Made by a program: the position numbers and the translations under genes
The notes under the pieces: model-generated
What the model saw: the letters and a program-made list of their open reading frames with translations, nothing else
Told to the model about the DNA's origin: nothing
Database searches by the model: none
Shown: positions 1 through 10,530 of the stretch, one piece after another
How the letters are laid out: each line of letters opens with the position of its first letter
Numbering within the stretch: the stretch's first letter is position 1
Assembly: GCF_029873635.1 (NCBI RefSeq)
Contig: NC_080422.1
Span: 59,584,019-59,648,018, forward strand
Origin: Malania oleifera
Lineage: Eukaryota; Streptophyta; Magnoliopsida; Santalales; Ximeniaceae
Direction: 5' to 3'
Length of the DNA: 64,000 bases

Positions 1-669
1 AATTCCCTTCATGGAGCAAGCAAACATCTTCGTTCAATTCCCTCCGGGGGATGGTCGGCAAATTCCCTTCATGAAGCAGGTCGGCCAACTTTCCTTCAGG
101 GGGGCAGAATCGACAGGTCGGCTTACTTCCTCAGGGAGCGGTTAGACCTCGGCATTTCCCTCCATAGGAACAAGGTCGGCCATATCCCCCTTCACAACAG
201 GTCGAAAGTCGGCATTTCCCTTTCATGGAGCGGATCAGACGGTGGCACGAGGAACTCTGGCCCACTAACTCGGACGAGGAACGCGACAAAACACTCGTAC
301 GAGAGCTCTGCCAATAGTTTTAGCACGAGGAGCTCGGCAAAATAGCTCGGAATGAGGAGCTCGCTAAACCTCTCGCACAATCAAGTTGACAAAACAACAG
401 CTCGGCTCGAGCAGCTCGGCAACCTGCTCGGTACAAAAGCAGCTTGGGAACCACTCGGCAAAACAGCTCGACAGCGAAGCAGATCGGAAACAGTTCGGCA
501 CTAACAGCTCAGCAAAACAACTCTACACGAGTATCTCCTGGAGAAGAGTTCTCTACTGAGGCATCGGAGTGATCCCCCAGAGTACACTCCCGGGTCCTCC
601 AAGCCTTCTTTTCCTCCTCGTTCAGGTCAATGGAGTCGAAGGAGCATCTACTATTTTTACCCCGCAACA
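1..669 (+). repeat. 5' LTR of the Tat-type element (3' part only)
   Basis: The segment ends with ...CCCCGCAACA and matches the end of the second LTR at 10330-10442. Its beginning matches the 3' LTR from about 9209 onward, but it is shorter because several subrepeats are missing. It contains the same CTCGGCACGAGGAGCTCGGC-type short repeats. A primer-binding site follows directly, which fixes the 3' boundary. Confidence 0.85.
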
Positions 670-690
670 GTTGGGCCGTCTATGGAAAAA
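670..690 (+). other. Primer-binding site of the Tat-type element
   Basis: The bases just after the LTR (TTGGGCCGTCTATGGAAA) are a diverged form of TGGCGCCGTCTGTGGGAA, which commonly follows the 5' LTR in plant Tat elements. Position and resemblance support the call; the match is imperfect. Confidence 0.6.
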
Positions 691-1026
691 CAGCTTTTAG
701 AGGCAATCATATCTTGACTCTCGACTTCGACATTCAACAATGACCGACCTTACACAGTTCTACCTCCCTCCCTGCAGCAAAAGAATAATCCAATCTATTC
801 ATTCCGTGCCATGCTGATGAGTCACCTGTGGTGTCAGTAGGAGGAAGTTCCTCGCTTTTCAAAAGGAATGAAGGACATGCTCAACCGACTACTACACCAA
901 AAGAGTCAAGAAGGACCACGTCCTCCACCAACCGCAGAGGAACCTCAGTGCAGAAAAACGACTAACAAAACTAGTGGAGAACGAGGAGAAAACCTACCTT
1001 AAATAGGAAGGAGAAGATGCAAAACA

Positions 1027-2260
1027 GTGTGGAAGTCAACAACAAAGATCTATGGACCTCAAGAAAGAATCAAAAAGATAGATAGTCTAGCGAAGATGAT
1101 TGAAAGAGGGCAGAACAAACCCTACTACGGGGAAGCACCTGAGGTCTTCGGGAGCCGCCATTCAATAAAGAAAATCATGAGGATTTCCATAGCCAAGAGA
1201 TTCAAGATGCCCACCTTTGGATAGGTACGAAGGTTTATCTGAGCCCAATTGATCACTGGAATAATTTTAAAATTGTGATGCAGTTGAAGGGGGGATCCAG
1301 AAGCAATCCAGTTTTTGTCGAGGTTTGGACCACCCTTAAGGGTTATTGCCAGAGAATTGTCTGAACACTGCCGACCTAGATTCCATCGTTGTGGTGTCCT
1401 TCTTCAGACATGGAACCACTCTTCACCGGCCACTCTTCGCAGTAGGAGAGGCTAAAACATTGGCCAATCTGAGGATGGCGCAAGAGAGAAGGAGACTCTC
1501 TAAAAGATGTCATGCATCACTTCAAAACAGCGACCCTAGAAATCGCAACTTAGACATGGGGTGGCCTTAGCAGCCCTGACAAAGGCTCTCCAGCCGGAAG
1601 ATTTTATAACTAGCTGGGAACAATCGTAGGTAGACATGGGGGAGCTCTGGTTTGAGGTAGAATTAGGAAGTACATCAAGCTGGATTAGATATGAGATAAG
1701 ACGAGGAAGTCGAATAGAGCGGAAAAGGACAAAACAGTAGTAGGGAAACCGGAGGATCCCTATAGATCCGCAAAAAACACGAGACTAGTGCGCTGCAAAC
1801 GGGTCAAAAGATGAGAGACAGCCACAACAAGTTTCTCCACCTACACCCACCCCCTGATGAACATACCGCCTTGGAATTACTGATGCAAATCAGAAGAGAA
1901 GGATTACATCTCTGCCTGATCCCATGCGAAAACCTCTCAGTAAGCGGGACATGTCCAAGTTCTGTGCATACCAAAGGGATCCCGGGCCACGACACCGAGG
2001 AAGCATTAAATTAAAGAAAGAAATCGAAGCCTAATAAGAAGAGGACCTATCCAAGTTTGTGAAGACGAGAAGTCCCGTGCTTAGGAAACCTCTCGAACAG
2101 AGGAGGCAGGGCATAAGGCATAAAGAAAAGAAGAGCAGGCATCGGCGAGATCGCGGTGATCTTCGGGGATCCGTAGTGGAGGGAGAAGTGGGAGTGCCGC
2201 AAAAGATATGCTAAACAGCTGCTTATCAATGGAGAAGGGGGGAAACAGTAGCCAAACGAA
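1027..2260 (+). pseudogene. Gag remnant of the Tat-type element
   Basis: Capsid-like gag pieces occur in several frames. An N-terminal piece ends with AKRFKMPTF near 1205, the usual entry to the Tat capsid domain. A later piece around 1943-2030 reads KRDMSKFCAYQRDPG followed by a KKEIEA-like stretch, the usual C-terminal gag motif. Between them the frame is broken by several stops and the capsid core looks shortened. This is a non-functional structural polyprotein; exact ends are estimates. Confidence 0.6.
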
Positions 2261-2403
2261 ACAAAAAAGAGACATCATAACTTTAATAGCGGAGAAGAAG
2301 AAGAAGGGGATGCAACAGCACATGTGAAGCCCGGGTGCTCTCCCTACTTGGGCCAATTACATGTTAGACGACAATTGTAGACAAATGGAGCTCAGCTAAC
2401 ATC

Positions 2404-2974
2404 ATGTTCTGGTTGGTCCCTAGTCGGGATGAAGGATCAGCAAAGGAACAGGAAGGAACGACTCAAAACGATCTCGACCCCCCCTGGTTGGGATTCGGAG
2501 GAGACATTGTTCCACCCCTTGGCAAAAATCACGTTACTGGTGACATAGGGACGAAACCTGCAGCAAGTCAAGACACTGACGGAATTCCTTGTTGTCGACC
2601 GACTTTCGGTATACAATGTCATCTTGGGTCGCCCTTTCCTCAAAGCAGTTCGCGCTATAACGTCAACATACCACCTCAAAATCAAATTCCCTACACCACA
2701 AGGGATAGGATTTACTAAGGGAGATCAGGTCGCTGCTCGGAGCTGCTATGTAATGGCCCTAAAAGGGAAGATGGAAGCTAGAGAAACTCTAACAGTGGAA
2801 GATTTGGAAGTAAGGGGAGAATATCCCCAAATTAGTACAGTAGATGAAGACATCAAACATATACCCCTGAAGGACCACCATGAGAGAAGTGTACAGATCG
2901 AAAGTCACTTGCTCGACACCCTAACAGCGGAGTTGAGTGAACTGTTGGACGAATTTGCTGATTTGTTTGCTTAG
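2404..2974 (+). pseudogene. Aspartic protease and linker remnant of the Tat-type element
   Basis: A stretch readable as VGFGGDIVPPLG, then after a frame change [19 protein letters not shown] (about 2580-2640), matches the C-terminal half of Tat proteases. It continues through [14 protein letters not shown] into the linker that precedes RT. The N-terminal half with the catalytic D-[NT]-G motif is not visible, so the active site seems deleted. The linker ends at a TAG at 2972-2974. Confidence 0.7.
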
Positions 2975-4200
2975 ACAGCCGCAGATATGCTCGACATTGA
3001 CCCTACAGTCATAGAGCACAAATTGTAGGTCGATCCCAATCACCGACCTGTGAAGTAGAAAAAAAGGAGCTTTGCGATGGAGCGGATTAAAATAATCAAC
3101 GAGGAAGTGACAAAACTATTGCAGGCCAACTTCATCCGGGAAGTAGACTACCCAGAGTGGCTGAGCAACGTGGTTCTAGTAAGGAAGATGAATGGAAAAT
3201 GGCACACCTGCATAGACTTCACAGACTTGAATAAAGCGTGCCTAAAGGACAGCTTCCCTTTTCCTCGAATCGACCAGCTAGTGGATTCGACCTCGGGGCA
3301 CGAGCTCCTCAGTTTCATGGATGCTTACTCAGGGTATAACCAAATCCCTATGAGTCGAGCTGACGAGGAAAAAACTTCTTTTATCACCGAAAAGGGCTTA
3401 TATTGTTACCGGGTGATGCCCTTTGGCTTAAAAAATGCAGGAGCCACATATCAGAGATTAGTGAACAAGATTTTGAAAGACCAGCTCGGAAAAACAATGG
3501 AAGCGTACGTAGACGATATGTTGGTAAAAAGCATAGAAGCAGGGCAACATTGTAAAGACTTGAGGGAAATGTTCGAGCTCCTTCGCCAAGACCACATGAA
3601 GTTGAACCCATCGAAGTGTGTATTCGGCGTTTATGCAGGAAAGTTCCTGAGCTTTATGGTGACTTATAGAGGTATAGAAGTAAACCTGGATAAAATACGA
3701 GCACGGCTGGAAATGGAAGCTCCGAGGACTAAAAAGGAGATCCAAGTTCTAACTGGGAGGATAACCTCCCTCAGTAGGTTTGTCTCCTGCTCAGAGGACA
3801 AAGGCTTACATTTCTTCAGAGCACTACGGAAGAAGGGAGGATTCGAAGGGGAGAGGAGCAGGCGAAAGCCTTCAAACAACTTAAATAATACCTCGGATCC
3901 CCTCCTCTATTAACAAAGGCAAAGAATGGGGAAGACCTCTATTTATATATAGCATCCATGGAAAATGCCGTCAGCTCGGTCCTGGTTCGGGAAGAAGGCA
4001 GGATGCATTAGCCCATATATTACACTAGCAAGGTGTTAAGTGGAGCCCAAAAGAACTATTGCATGGTGGAAAAAGTCGCCTTCTCCATCATCTGTGCAGC
4101 ATGAAAATTAAGGCCCTATTTTCAAGCCTACAAGGTAGTTGTGTTAACAAACCTACCAATGAGACAAATTCTATAGCAGCCGGAGAGTTTGGGAAGGATG
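2975..4200 (+). pseudogene. Reverse transcriptase and first RNase H of the Tat-type element
   Basis: The open stretch 3077-3913 holds most of a Ty3 RT. It has the VLVRKMNGKWHTCIDFTDLN block, the FMDAYSGYNQI block, VMPFGLKNAGATYQR, and the catalytic AYVDDMLV at about codon 144 (3503-3526). The catalytic aspartates are present. The downstream first RNase H (about 3914-4200) is readable as LYLYIASMENAVSSVLV and YYTSKVLSGAQKNY, but is broken by TAG and TGA codons. It lies directly upstream of the second RNase H. Confidence 0.88.
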
Positions 4201-4700
4201 ACGAAGTGGTCAATCGACTTAAGTGAGTTTGACATACAGTATCAACCAAGGCCCGCAGTCAAGGCCCAGGTACTCGCTGATTTTGCAGCAGAAAGGCTCC
4301 CCGAGTCATCCACTAAGTCGGACGTATGGACACTGCATGTTGATGGGTCCTCTAACGCTGTTGGAGGGGGAGCTGGATTCATCCTTTCAGCCCCGGACGG
4401 CAGTGAAACTCTTTTCGCACTAAAGTTGGAGTTCATAGAAACAAACAATAAGGCAGAGTATGAAGCTTTGTTAGCAGGCCTATGCCTCGCAGAAGCAGTA
4501 GGGGTGGCACATATCAAAGTATTGAGTGATTCCCAGCTGGTGGTAGAGCAGCTGAAAGGAGAATTTGAGGCTAGGGATCAAAGAATGAAGGAATATCTCG
4601 TTAAGGCCCAAGAATACACAAAAGCATTCGTTTAGATCGACATAGAACACGTACCAAGGGCAGAGAACAAAAAGGCGGACGCACTCGCGAAATTGGCCTC
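4189..4700 (+). pseudogene. Second, archaeal-type RNase H (aRNH) of the Tat-type element
   Basis: The 148-codon open frame 4189-4635 starts with the connection peptide ending VLADFAAE. It then has HVDGSSNAVGGGAGFI, FIETNNKAEYEALLAGL and KVLSDSQLVVEQLKGE. The D...E...D residues of an archaeal-like RNase H are present. A second RNase H after the normal one is a known feature of the Tat lineage. A TAG ends the frame at 4633-4635; the usual tail (IEHVPRAENKKADALAKLA) continues in frame to about 4700. Confidence 0.85.
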
Positions 4701-6110
4701 AACAACAAGTTTGAAATGGAAAGACGCTATTTATCTTGAACGAATAGGGAAACCCTCGTACGAGGGGGACAGAATTAACTCAGTAGAGTCTGAAATCAGT
4801 AAGGACGATTGGAGAGCGTCTCTATTCCTATACCTTCAGGACGGATCCCTACTAGAGGACAATAAGGAAGCTCTAAAGGTGAGGAGGAAAGCTGCAAGAT
4901 ATACGTTGATGGGCCGAGAGCTCCACAAGCGATCCCTAACACTGCCCTACCTTTGATGTTTGAGTAACGAGGAAGGGGAGTACATACTACGAGAAATCCA
5001 CGAAAGAGTTTGCGGAAACCATCTTGCTAGTAGGGCTCTAGCCCACAAGGCTATGTGACAGGGATTTTACTAGCCCACAATGAAGAAGGACGCGGTTGAA
5101 CTCATCAAAAGATGCGACAGATGTCAAAGATGCGCAGTAGTACCACACGTACCCTCTAATTTACTCTCCCCTCTAATCAGTCCTTGCCCTTTCGTGCAAT
5201 GGTGGATAGACATCCTCGGATCTCTACCACAGGCAGTTGACTAGAAAAATTTTTTGTTGGTAGCAATAGATTATTTCACTAAGTGGGTAGAGGTCGAACC
5301 TCTAGCCACCATAACAGAGTGGAACATTACGCACTTTGTGTGGACAGCAGTGGTTTGCCGTTTTGGAATCCCTTGGGCAATAGTTATAGACCACGGGAGG
5401 CAGTTTGACAACAAACGCTTCAAAAAGTTCTATTCAGACCTATCTATTAAGCTCGTCTTCGCATCAGTGGCACACCCCTAGAGCAATGGACAGGTAGAGA
5501 ACATAAACTGGACGATACTGCACGGGTTGAGGACGCGACTCGAATCTACGCAAGGTAGATGGGTAGAGGAACTCCCCTCACTCATATGGGCATACCACAC
5601 CACTAAGAGGGCGGCAATAGGGGAAACCCCTTTTATGCTCGCCTTCGGCATAGAAGTGGTCATCCCAGCAGAGGTAGGGATACCCTCCTGGCTAAGGCAG
5701 TACTTCAGCGAGTAGACCAACAACGAAGAGCTCAGATCAGAAATAGACTTACTGGAAGAGAGACAGTACCAGGCGAGTCTAAAAGTTGCAGCATACCAGA
5801 AGAAAGTAGCTAAGTACTACAACAAACGCGTCAAACTACGAAATTTCCAGTCGGGAGACTTAGTCCTAAGGAAGACGTGGAACAACCCTTCCGAGTCAGG
5901 GTCGCACAAGTTAAAGCCCAACTGGGAGGGCCCATATAGAGTCACAACCGAGATAAAGCTAGGGATATACAAGTTGGAAGATACAGGGGGGAAAGAGATT
6001 AAGAACACATGGAACTCGGAAATGTTAAAAAATACTATTCTTAAAAAGCGCTTCTTACAGTGCTGTAATAAAAGTATCAATTACAATAGTTGTACTACGT
6101 CAATAAAGTT
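4701..6110 (+). pseudogene. Integrase of the Tat-type element
   Basis: A zinc-binding region is visible around 4990-5135 (EIHERVCGNH and RCDRCQRC). The catalytic core has D in WWIDILG (about 5202-5222), YFTKWVEVEPLATIT, D in VIDHGRQFDN (about 5383-5412; DNG changed to DHG) and E in NGQVEN (about 5485). The HPQ motif is interrupted by TAG at 5479-5481. Open frames at 5254-5481 and 5527-5715 are parts of this domain. The C-terminal domain runs on to about 6080 (GDLVLRKTW, KLKPNWEGPYRV). Several stops make it inactive. Confidence 0.87.
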
Positions 6111-6139
6111 TGAAAAATTACAAGTTCAGTTCCTACAGA

Positions 6140-7834
6140 CTAGTTTGCTTTATTTCCCTCTCCAGCTTCCTCCTCCTCTCCCTCCTCATCCTCGTCCAGA
6201 TCTTCGGTGGATTTAGGACTCTCATTGCCATAACCATGTGAGCTCACACCATCCAGCGGAAGCTCAGGGTGCTTGGTTTTGACTTGGTCCTGGCACCTCC
6301 TAAATCCCACCCGATATGCTTTGGAAGTATCAATGACGAATTGGTTGGAGTCCTTGTACTCCTTTACTACAGTTCGGGAGGCAGTAGCAGCAGCGGCAGC
6401 TTCCCTGGCAGGCAACTCCTCCCTACGAAGGTGCTCAATCTCAACTTGCAGAGCCCGCTCACGGACATTCTGAGCAACAACGTACTTCTCCCTAGAGTCC
6501 AAGGCCTACTGGTACATCTCGACAACCTTCCCCTCTTGGGCCAGGGCCATCGTTGCCAGCTGAGAAAAAAAAAAACACGGAACAGTCAGCAAAACTATGT
6601 ATTAAGGGGAGAAGAATAAAGCCAGTTAAAGAATATACACCTGGCATGAGGTGTGGCGGATCTTCGCGGAAATAGCGTCAAGAAGAGTGCACTGGGCCTG
6701 CACAAAATCCTCAACATGCACCCTCCAATGGAGAGCAGAGGTAGAATGGGTCGGTTAGTGAAAAATCGCTTCAGTAAGAGGCTAAGGGATCAGAGGAGGA
6801 GCAGCGTTGACCTCTTCCTGATGAACACCTGAATCATCTGTAGCAAGTGCATCCCTTTGGGAAGATTCCCCCTCAATCTCCCTTCTCTTCTTCCTACTCC
6901 TGTTCACCCTTTGCTTTCAAGCTTCCCCCATGAGGGATTCATATCTGGTGAAGTCCATATCTACAAGTATAAAGAGAAAAAGAGTTAACACTAACAATAG
7001 AGATAATATCTGAACATGTACATATAGAAATCAGAGGCGAGGAGAGACTTGAGGAAACGGGGCTGATCCCCTACTGAACGAGGACACGCTCTTGGAGCAG
7101 CTCCTCATGAGGGATAATACCCTACTCGCCAAGGGTTCGAAGCTCTTTCAGAATGGCCTGCTCATCGGGTGAAAGCCTTGAAAGAAGGTGGCGCACCCGA
7201 ACTACAAAGGAAAATGAACGAAAGGAAAAAGTTGAGTCAGCAGATAACCTATTGGTAGCCCTACTGAAGAAGGTGGAGAAGGGAGAGACCACGTTACCAT
7301 TAAGAGGAGAAGACCAGACCAAGGAGCCCTTGTAGTTTAACTCCCCCGAAGCAAAGAAGTAACGAGACTTCCAGTTAGGTATGGAAGAGCTGCCCAGCGA
7401 AAAAAGTTTACAGCCTGGTAAAGAGTTGAAATAGTACAGCTCTTTCTCTACAGAATGTGTTCGCATTTGGAAACAACTCCTAAAGAAAGGAACTGTTGGT
7501 TGGTAGCCAAGGCGGAGCAGAAGGACGGCAAAACAGGTGAGCGAGAGATAGGAGTTTGGAACAAGCTGGGAAGGCACCATCTGATAGAAACGTAACACGC
7601 TAGAGACAAAGGGGGAAAAAGGAAGCCTGGGACCCAAATCTAAATAATCTGTATAGAGGCAAAGCTCTTCGGAACCTGGATCAAGGGCTGACTCGGAAAC
7701 GAAGGGTAACCTAACAGTAATACCCTGTGGTATAGCAAAGAAGTAACGAACATTCTGCAAGTCGGAAGGGGTGAGGCCACAACGGGCGTTCCTCACCGTA
7801 GTAAGAACCCTTAGAGGCTGTGAAGAAGACTCCA
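6140..7834 (-). pseudogene. Antisense multi-exon ORF of the Tat element, Transposase_28-like ('putative gypsy type transposon')
   Basis: On the minus strand, ATG at 7834 opens a frame running to a stop at 7122. It contains FVSSVLRFYQMVPSQLVPNS, PFFRSCFQMR and PNWKSRYFFASGELN, the pattern of the plant 'putative gypsy type transposon' domain. Further pieces follow on the same strand. One begins at 6960 after the acceptor-like ATACTTGTAG (MDFTRYESLMGEA). The last (6559-6140) begins after a T-tract and CAG and encodes a charged helix (REKYVVAQNVRERALQVEIE), QDQVKTKHPELPLDGV and an acidic tail. In-frame stops mark it as decayed. Such antisense ORFs are known in Tat elements; their function is unknown. 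Confidence 0.75.
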
Positions 7835-8054
7835 TGAGGGGAAACAAAGCGTGTATGAGACAATACCCTTACCAGCGGATCAAATGGGCAAACACCAATA
7901 AAAACAAAGAAGAAAAGATGCCCAAGCAGATCAAAACAGTAAAATTCCGCACACAAACAGCAAGGCCATCTTACAAAAAAAGATCAAACACACAAAGTTA
8001 ACGCAAGAACAGAGAAGAACATGAAGAACAATAAAACAAACATATAATAGAGAG

Positions 8055-8175
8055 GGGAAGCATACCTACGACGGATGGGAGACCATGGGGATTGAAGAGG
8101 AGAAAAGAATGAAGGAGCCCTCTACTCAGAAGATGTGTGCAGAATGAAGGAGTCTCCTGGCCTTTATAAAGAGAG
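8055..8175 (-). promoter_or_regulatory. Possible promoter and first exon of the antisense ORF
   Basis: On the minus strand a TATA-like TTTATAAA (8163-8170) is followed about 100 bases later by CGTAG|GTATGC at 8066/8065, a good splice-donor context. An intron from there to an acceptor upstream of the ATG at 7834 would give a short 5' exon. This is inferred from sequence signals only. Confidence 0.4.
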
Positions 8176-8448
8176 GATGGCGCGAATCCCTGAGGCGGGA
8201 ATCTTAAAATTTCTCGTCTGCAGAAAAGGATTACTCCTCAAGGTGAAGAAGGACACAGATGATCTCGTAAACCCACAGAAGATCTCTAACATATGTATAC
8301 CGTGACTTCCCGAGGACAAACGGTGCCTCAGAAAGACAACGTCGCCTCGGACACAACGTTAGACAAGGAATCATAAATAAGAACATTTCATCCAATCCAC
8401 TTCCCAAGGTATGGTACATTCAAAACATGCATTTATCAATCTTTCGCA

Positions 8449-8460
8449 GGAAGAGAAGGA
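8449..8460 (+). other. Polypurine tract of the Tat-type element
   Basis: GGAAGAGAAGGA sits directly before TGTGACC at 8461, the proposed start of the 3' LTR. It fits a plus-strand priming site by position and composition. The 5' LTR start is not in the window to confirm it. Confidence 0.5.
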
Positions 8461-8576
8461 TGTGACCACGTCTCGGGAAAATGAGTAAACGAAACACCTA
8501 ATAAAGGAGCACGACTCACTAAGCATGACACATTTGTGGCTGAGAGGATGCTACGAAGCGTGGCCCCAAAAACGGC

Positions 8577-8900
8577 CCAACAGATGAGCACGACTCATCA
8601 GGTCTACAGACCCAAACGATGAGCACGACTCATAAGGCCAGAAACGGCCTAACAGATGAGCACGACTCATCAGCCTTATAGGCCCAAACAACGAGCACGA
8701 CTCATTAGGTCTACAGACCCAAACGGCGAGCACGACTTGTAAGGCCAGAAACGGCCTAATAGATGAGCACGACTCATCAGCCTTATAGGCCCAAACGACA
8801 AGCACGACTCGTAAGGCCAAAGACAGCCCAGCAGATGAGCACGACTCATCAGGCATTGAGGCCCAAATAACGACCACGACTCGTAAGGACAAAAACATCC
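8577..8900 (+). repeat. Tandem repeat array 1 in the 3' LTR (GAGCACGACTCATCAGG type)
   Basis: Units of roughly 36 bp alternate between two versions. Both contain GAGCACGACTCAT; one continues into CAGACCCAAAC and the other into GGCCAGAAACGGCC. The array gives spurious minus-strand open frames. It looks like a CRISPR at first glance, but 'spacers' repeat too and the context is a plant LTR. Confidence 0.8.
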
Positions 8901-8929
8901 AAGTAGATAAGCGCGCCGCAGACAACTCG

Positions 8930-9470
8930 TCTAAATCCCCTCCGTGGGACAGATCGGCCAATTTCCCTCCATAAAGTAGGTCGACCAACTTTCCTCAGGG
9001 GGCAGATAAGACAGGTCAGCAAATTTCCCTCCGTGGAGCAGGACAGACAGCTCGACCAATTTCCCTCCATGGGACAGGTCGGCCAACTTCCCTCCATGAA
9101 GCAGGTCGGCCAACTTCCCTTCATAAAGCAGGTTATACAGTTTGGTCAATTTCCCTCCATGGGACAGGTCTTGCAAATACCCTTCATGGAGGAGGTCAAA
9201 CAGGTTGGACAAATTCCCTTCATGGAGCAAGTCAAACAGCTCGGTCAATTTCCCTCCGTGGGATAGGTCGGCAAATTTCCCTCCATGAAGCAGGTCGGCC
9301 AACTTTCCTTCAGGGGGGCAGATCGGACAGGTCGGCTAACTTCCCTTCAGGGAGCAGGTTAGACAGCTCGGCCAATTTCCCTCCATAGGACAGGTCGGCC
9401 ATATCCCCTTCACAGAGCAGGTCGGACAAGTCGGCCAATTTCCTTTCATGGAGCGGATCAGACAGGTTGG
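8930..9470 (+). repeat. Tandem repeat array 2 in the 3' LTR (CATGGAGCAGGTCGGCCAA type)
   Basis: Degenerate units of about 25-35 bp repeat TTCCCTCCATGGRACAGGTC followed by GGCCAA or similar. The same units open the window at 1-230 in the 5' LTR, but in smaller number. Copy number therefore differs between the two LTRs of one element. Confidence 0.8.
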
Positions 9471-9840
9471 CACGAGGAACTCGGCAAACTAACTCGGCAC
9501 GAGGAACTCGACAAAACAGCTCGGTACGAGGAGCTCTGCAAAATAGTTTAGCACGAGGAGCTCGGCAAAATAGCTCGGAATGAGGAGCTCGATAAAACAG
9601 CTCGGCACAATCAGTTCGACAAAACAGCTCGGCTCGAGCAGCTCGGCAAACCTGCTCGGCACAAGCAGCTTGGGAAACCAGCTCGGCACGAGCAGATTGG
9701 AAAAACAGTTCGGCACTAACAGCTCGGCAAAACAACTCGACACGAGTAGCTCGGCAAAACAGCTTGCCTCGAGCAGCTCGGCAAAATAGCTCGGCACGAG
9801 GAGTTCGGCAAAACAGCTCGACAAGAGCAAGTCAACAACC
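9470..9840 (+). repeat. Tandem repeat array 3 in the 3' LTR (GCTCGGCACGAG type)
   Basis: Units of about 20-30 bp built on AGCTCGGCACGAGGAGCTCGGCAAAACAG repeat many times in degenerate form. GAGCTC and CTCG...CGAG make them partly palindromic. Positions 240-520 carry the matching array in the 5' LTR. An A-rich, purine-rich stretch follows at 9850-9960. Confidence 0.8.
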
Positions 9841-10442
9841 CATCCCATGCAAAAAATGAAAAAATAAAAAAATAAAATAAAGAAGAAGAAGAAGAAGGAG
9901 AAGAAGAATAGAAACACGATGGAGCATTAAACCTTATAAGGGAAAAAAATGCAAACAAAACCATTATTCAAAATTCTGTCAAGAAATTTGAAACTGAGGG
10001 GGGGACAACTAATATGCCCAAAACAATCTAACTAATGAGGGCAGGTCAACACCTATCTCGCACCTTCTTTGGGTTTGACATTCTGACGAGTGATTAGCTC
10101 CAACCTAATAAAGAGGAGGAGAGATCCACGCCAATGGCCTTAATAACCGAGTAATAGGCGCACGCACTTATTGTTAGAGAGCGATCCACGCCCCCGTGCA
10201 ATAAATTCGAGCCAACCTGCGGTAAACTCGAGCCCCTATAAAAAGGGATTAGGAGAAAAGGCAAAGGTAAGTCATTCAACACAATTATACTGTTGCATTC
10301 AGCCTCTCTAAAAGTATTCCTTTTACTTAAGCATCGGAGTGATCCCCCGGAGTACACTCCGGGTCTTCAAAGCCTTTCTTTTCCTCCTCTTTCAGGTCAA
10401 CGGGAGTCGAAAAAGCATCCTTGCTATTTTTACCCCGCAACA

Positions 10443-10530
10443 ATTTCCTTTCATAGAATCTATAGGCCTCTCCAATGCACTGCCAGCTTCCTGGATATCA
10501 ATATGCTCTGCCATGGTTGACTGAGTCACT
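10443..10530 (-). other. Possible truncated host exon next to the Tat insertion
   Basis: On the minus strand, a good start context (CAACCATGGCAG, ATG at 10514) opens MAEHIDIQEAGSALER and runs 24 codons without a stop straight into the LTR end at 10442. Upstream there is an acceptor-like TGCTCACAG. The peptide is not recognised. It could be the first or an internal exon of a gene cut by the retrotransposon, or a chance frame. Confidence 0.25.

Larger units (their letters stand above)
1..10442 (+). mobile_element. Degenerate Ty3 Tat-lineage LTR retrotransposon, 5' end cut by the window
   Basis: Two LTRs flank a plus-strand gag-protease-RT-RNase H-archaeal RNase H-integrase order, with an antisense ORF between integrase and the 3' LTR. 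The 3' ends of both LTRs match (541-669 and 10330-10442). The duplicated RNase H and the antisense ORF are known hallmarks of the Tat/Ogre/Retand group. All coding parts carry stops or frameshifts, so the copy is inactive. The start of the 5' LTR lies outside the window, so the target-site duplication cannot be checked. Confidence 0.9.
8461..10442 (+). repeat. 3' LTR of the Tat-type element
   Basis: The 3' boundary (CCCCGCAACA, 10433-10442) is fixed by the match with 541-669. The 5' boundary at TGTGACC is inferred from the preceding purine tract. About two thirds of this LTR is short tandem repeats. A TATA-like CTATAAAAAGG lies at 10236-10246, followed by about 200 bp to the LTR end. The LTR is about 1.98 kb if the start is right. 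Confidence 0.75.

Noticed and set aside
2081..2356. Minus-strand 91-codon frame in the Tat gag region
   Set aside because: No family resemblance and it overlaps the decayed gag on the other strand; treated as a shadow frame.
8577..8900. CRISPR-like array of direct repeats
   Set aside because: The intervening sequences also repeat, there are no cas genes, and the region is part of a plant retrotransposon LTR.
8551..9964. Several minus-strand open frames of 80-145 codons
   Set aside because: They are low-complexity translations of the LTR tandem repeats (for example ...AELFCRAPRAELFCR...), with no domain and no conservation expected.
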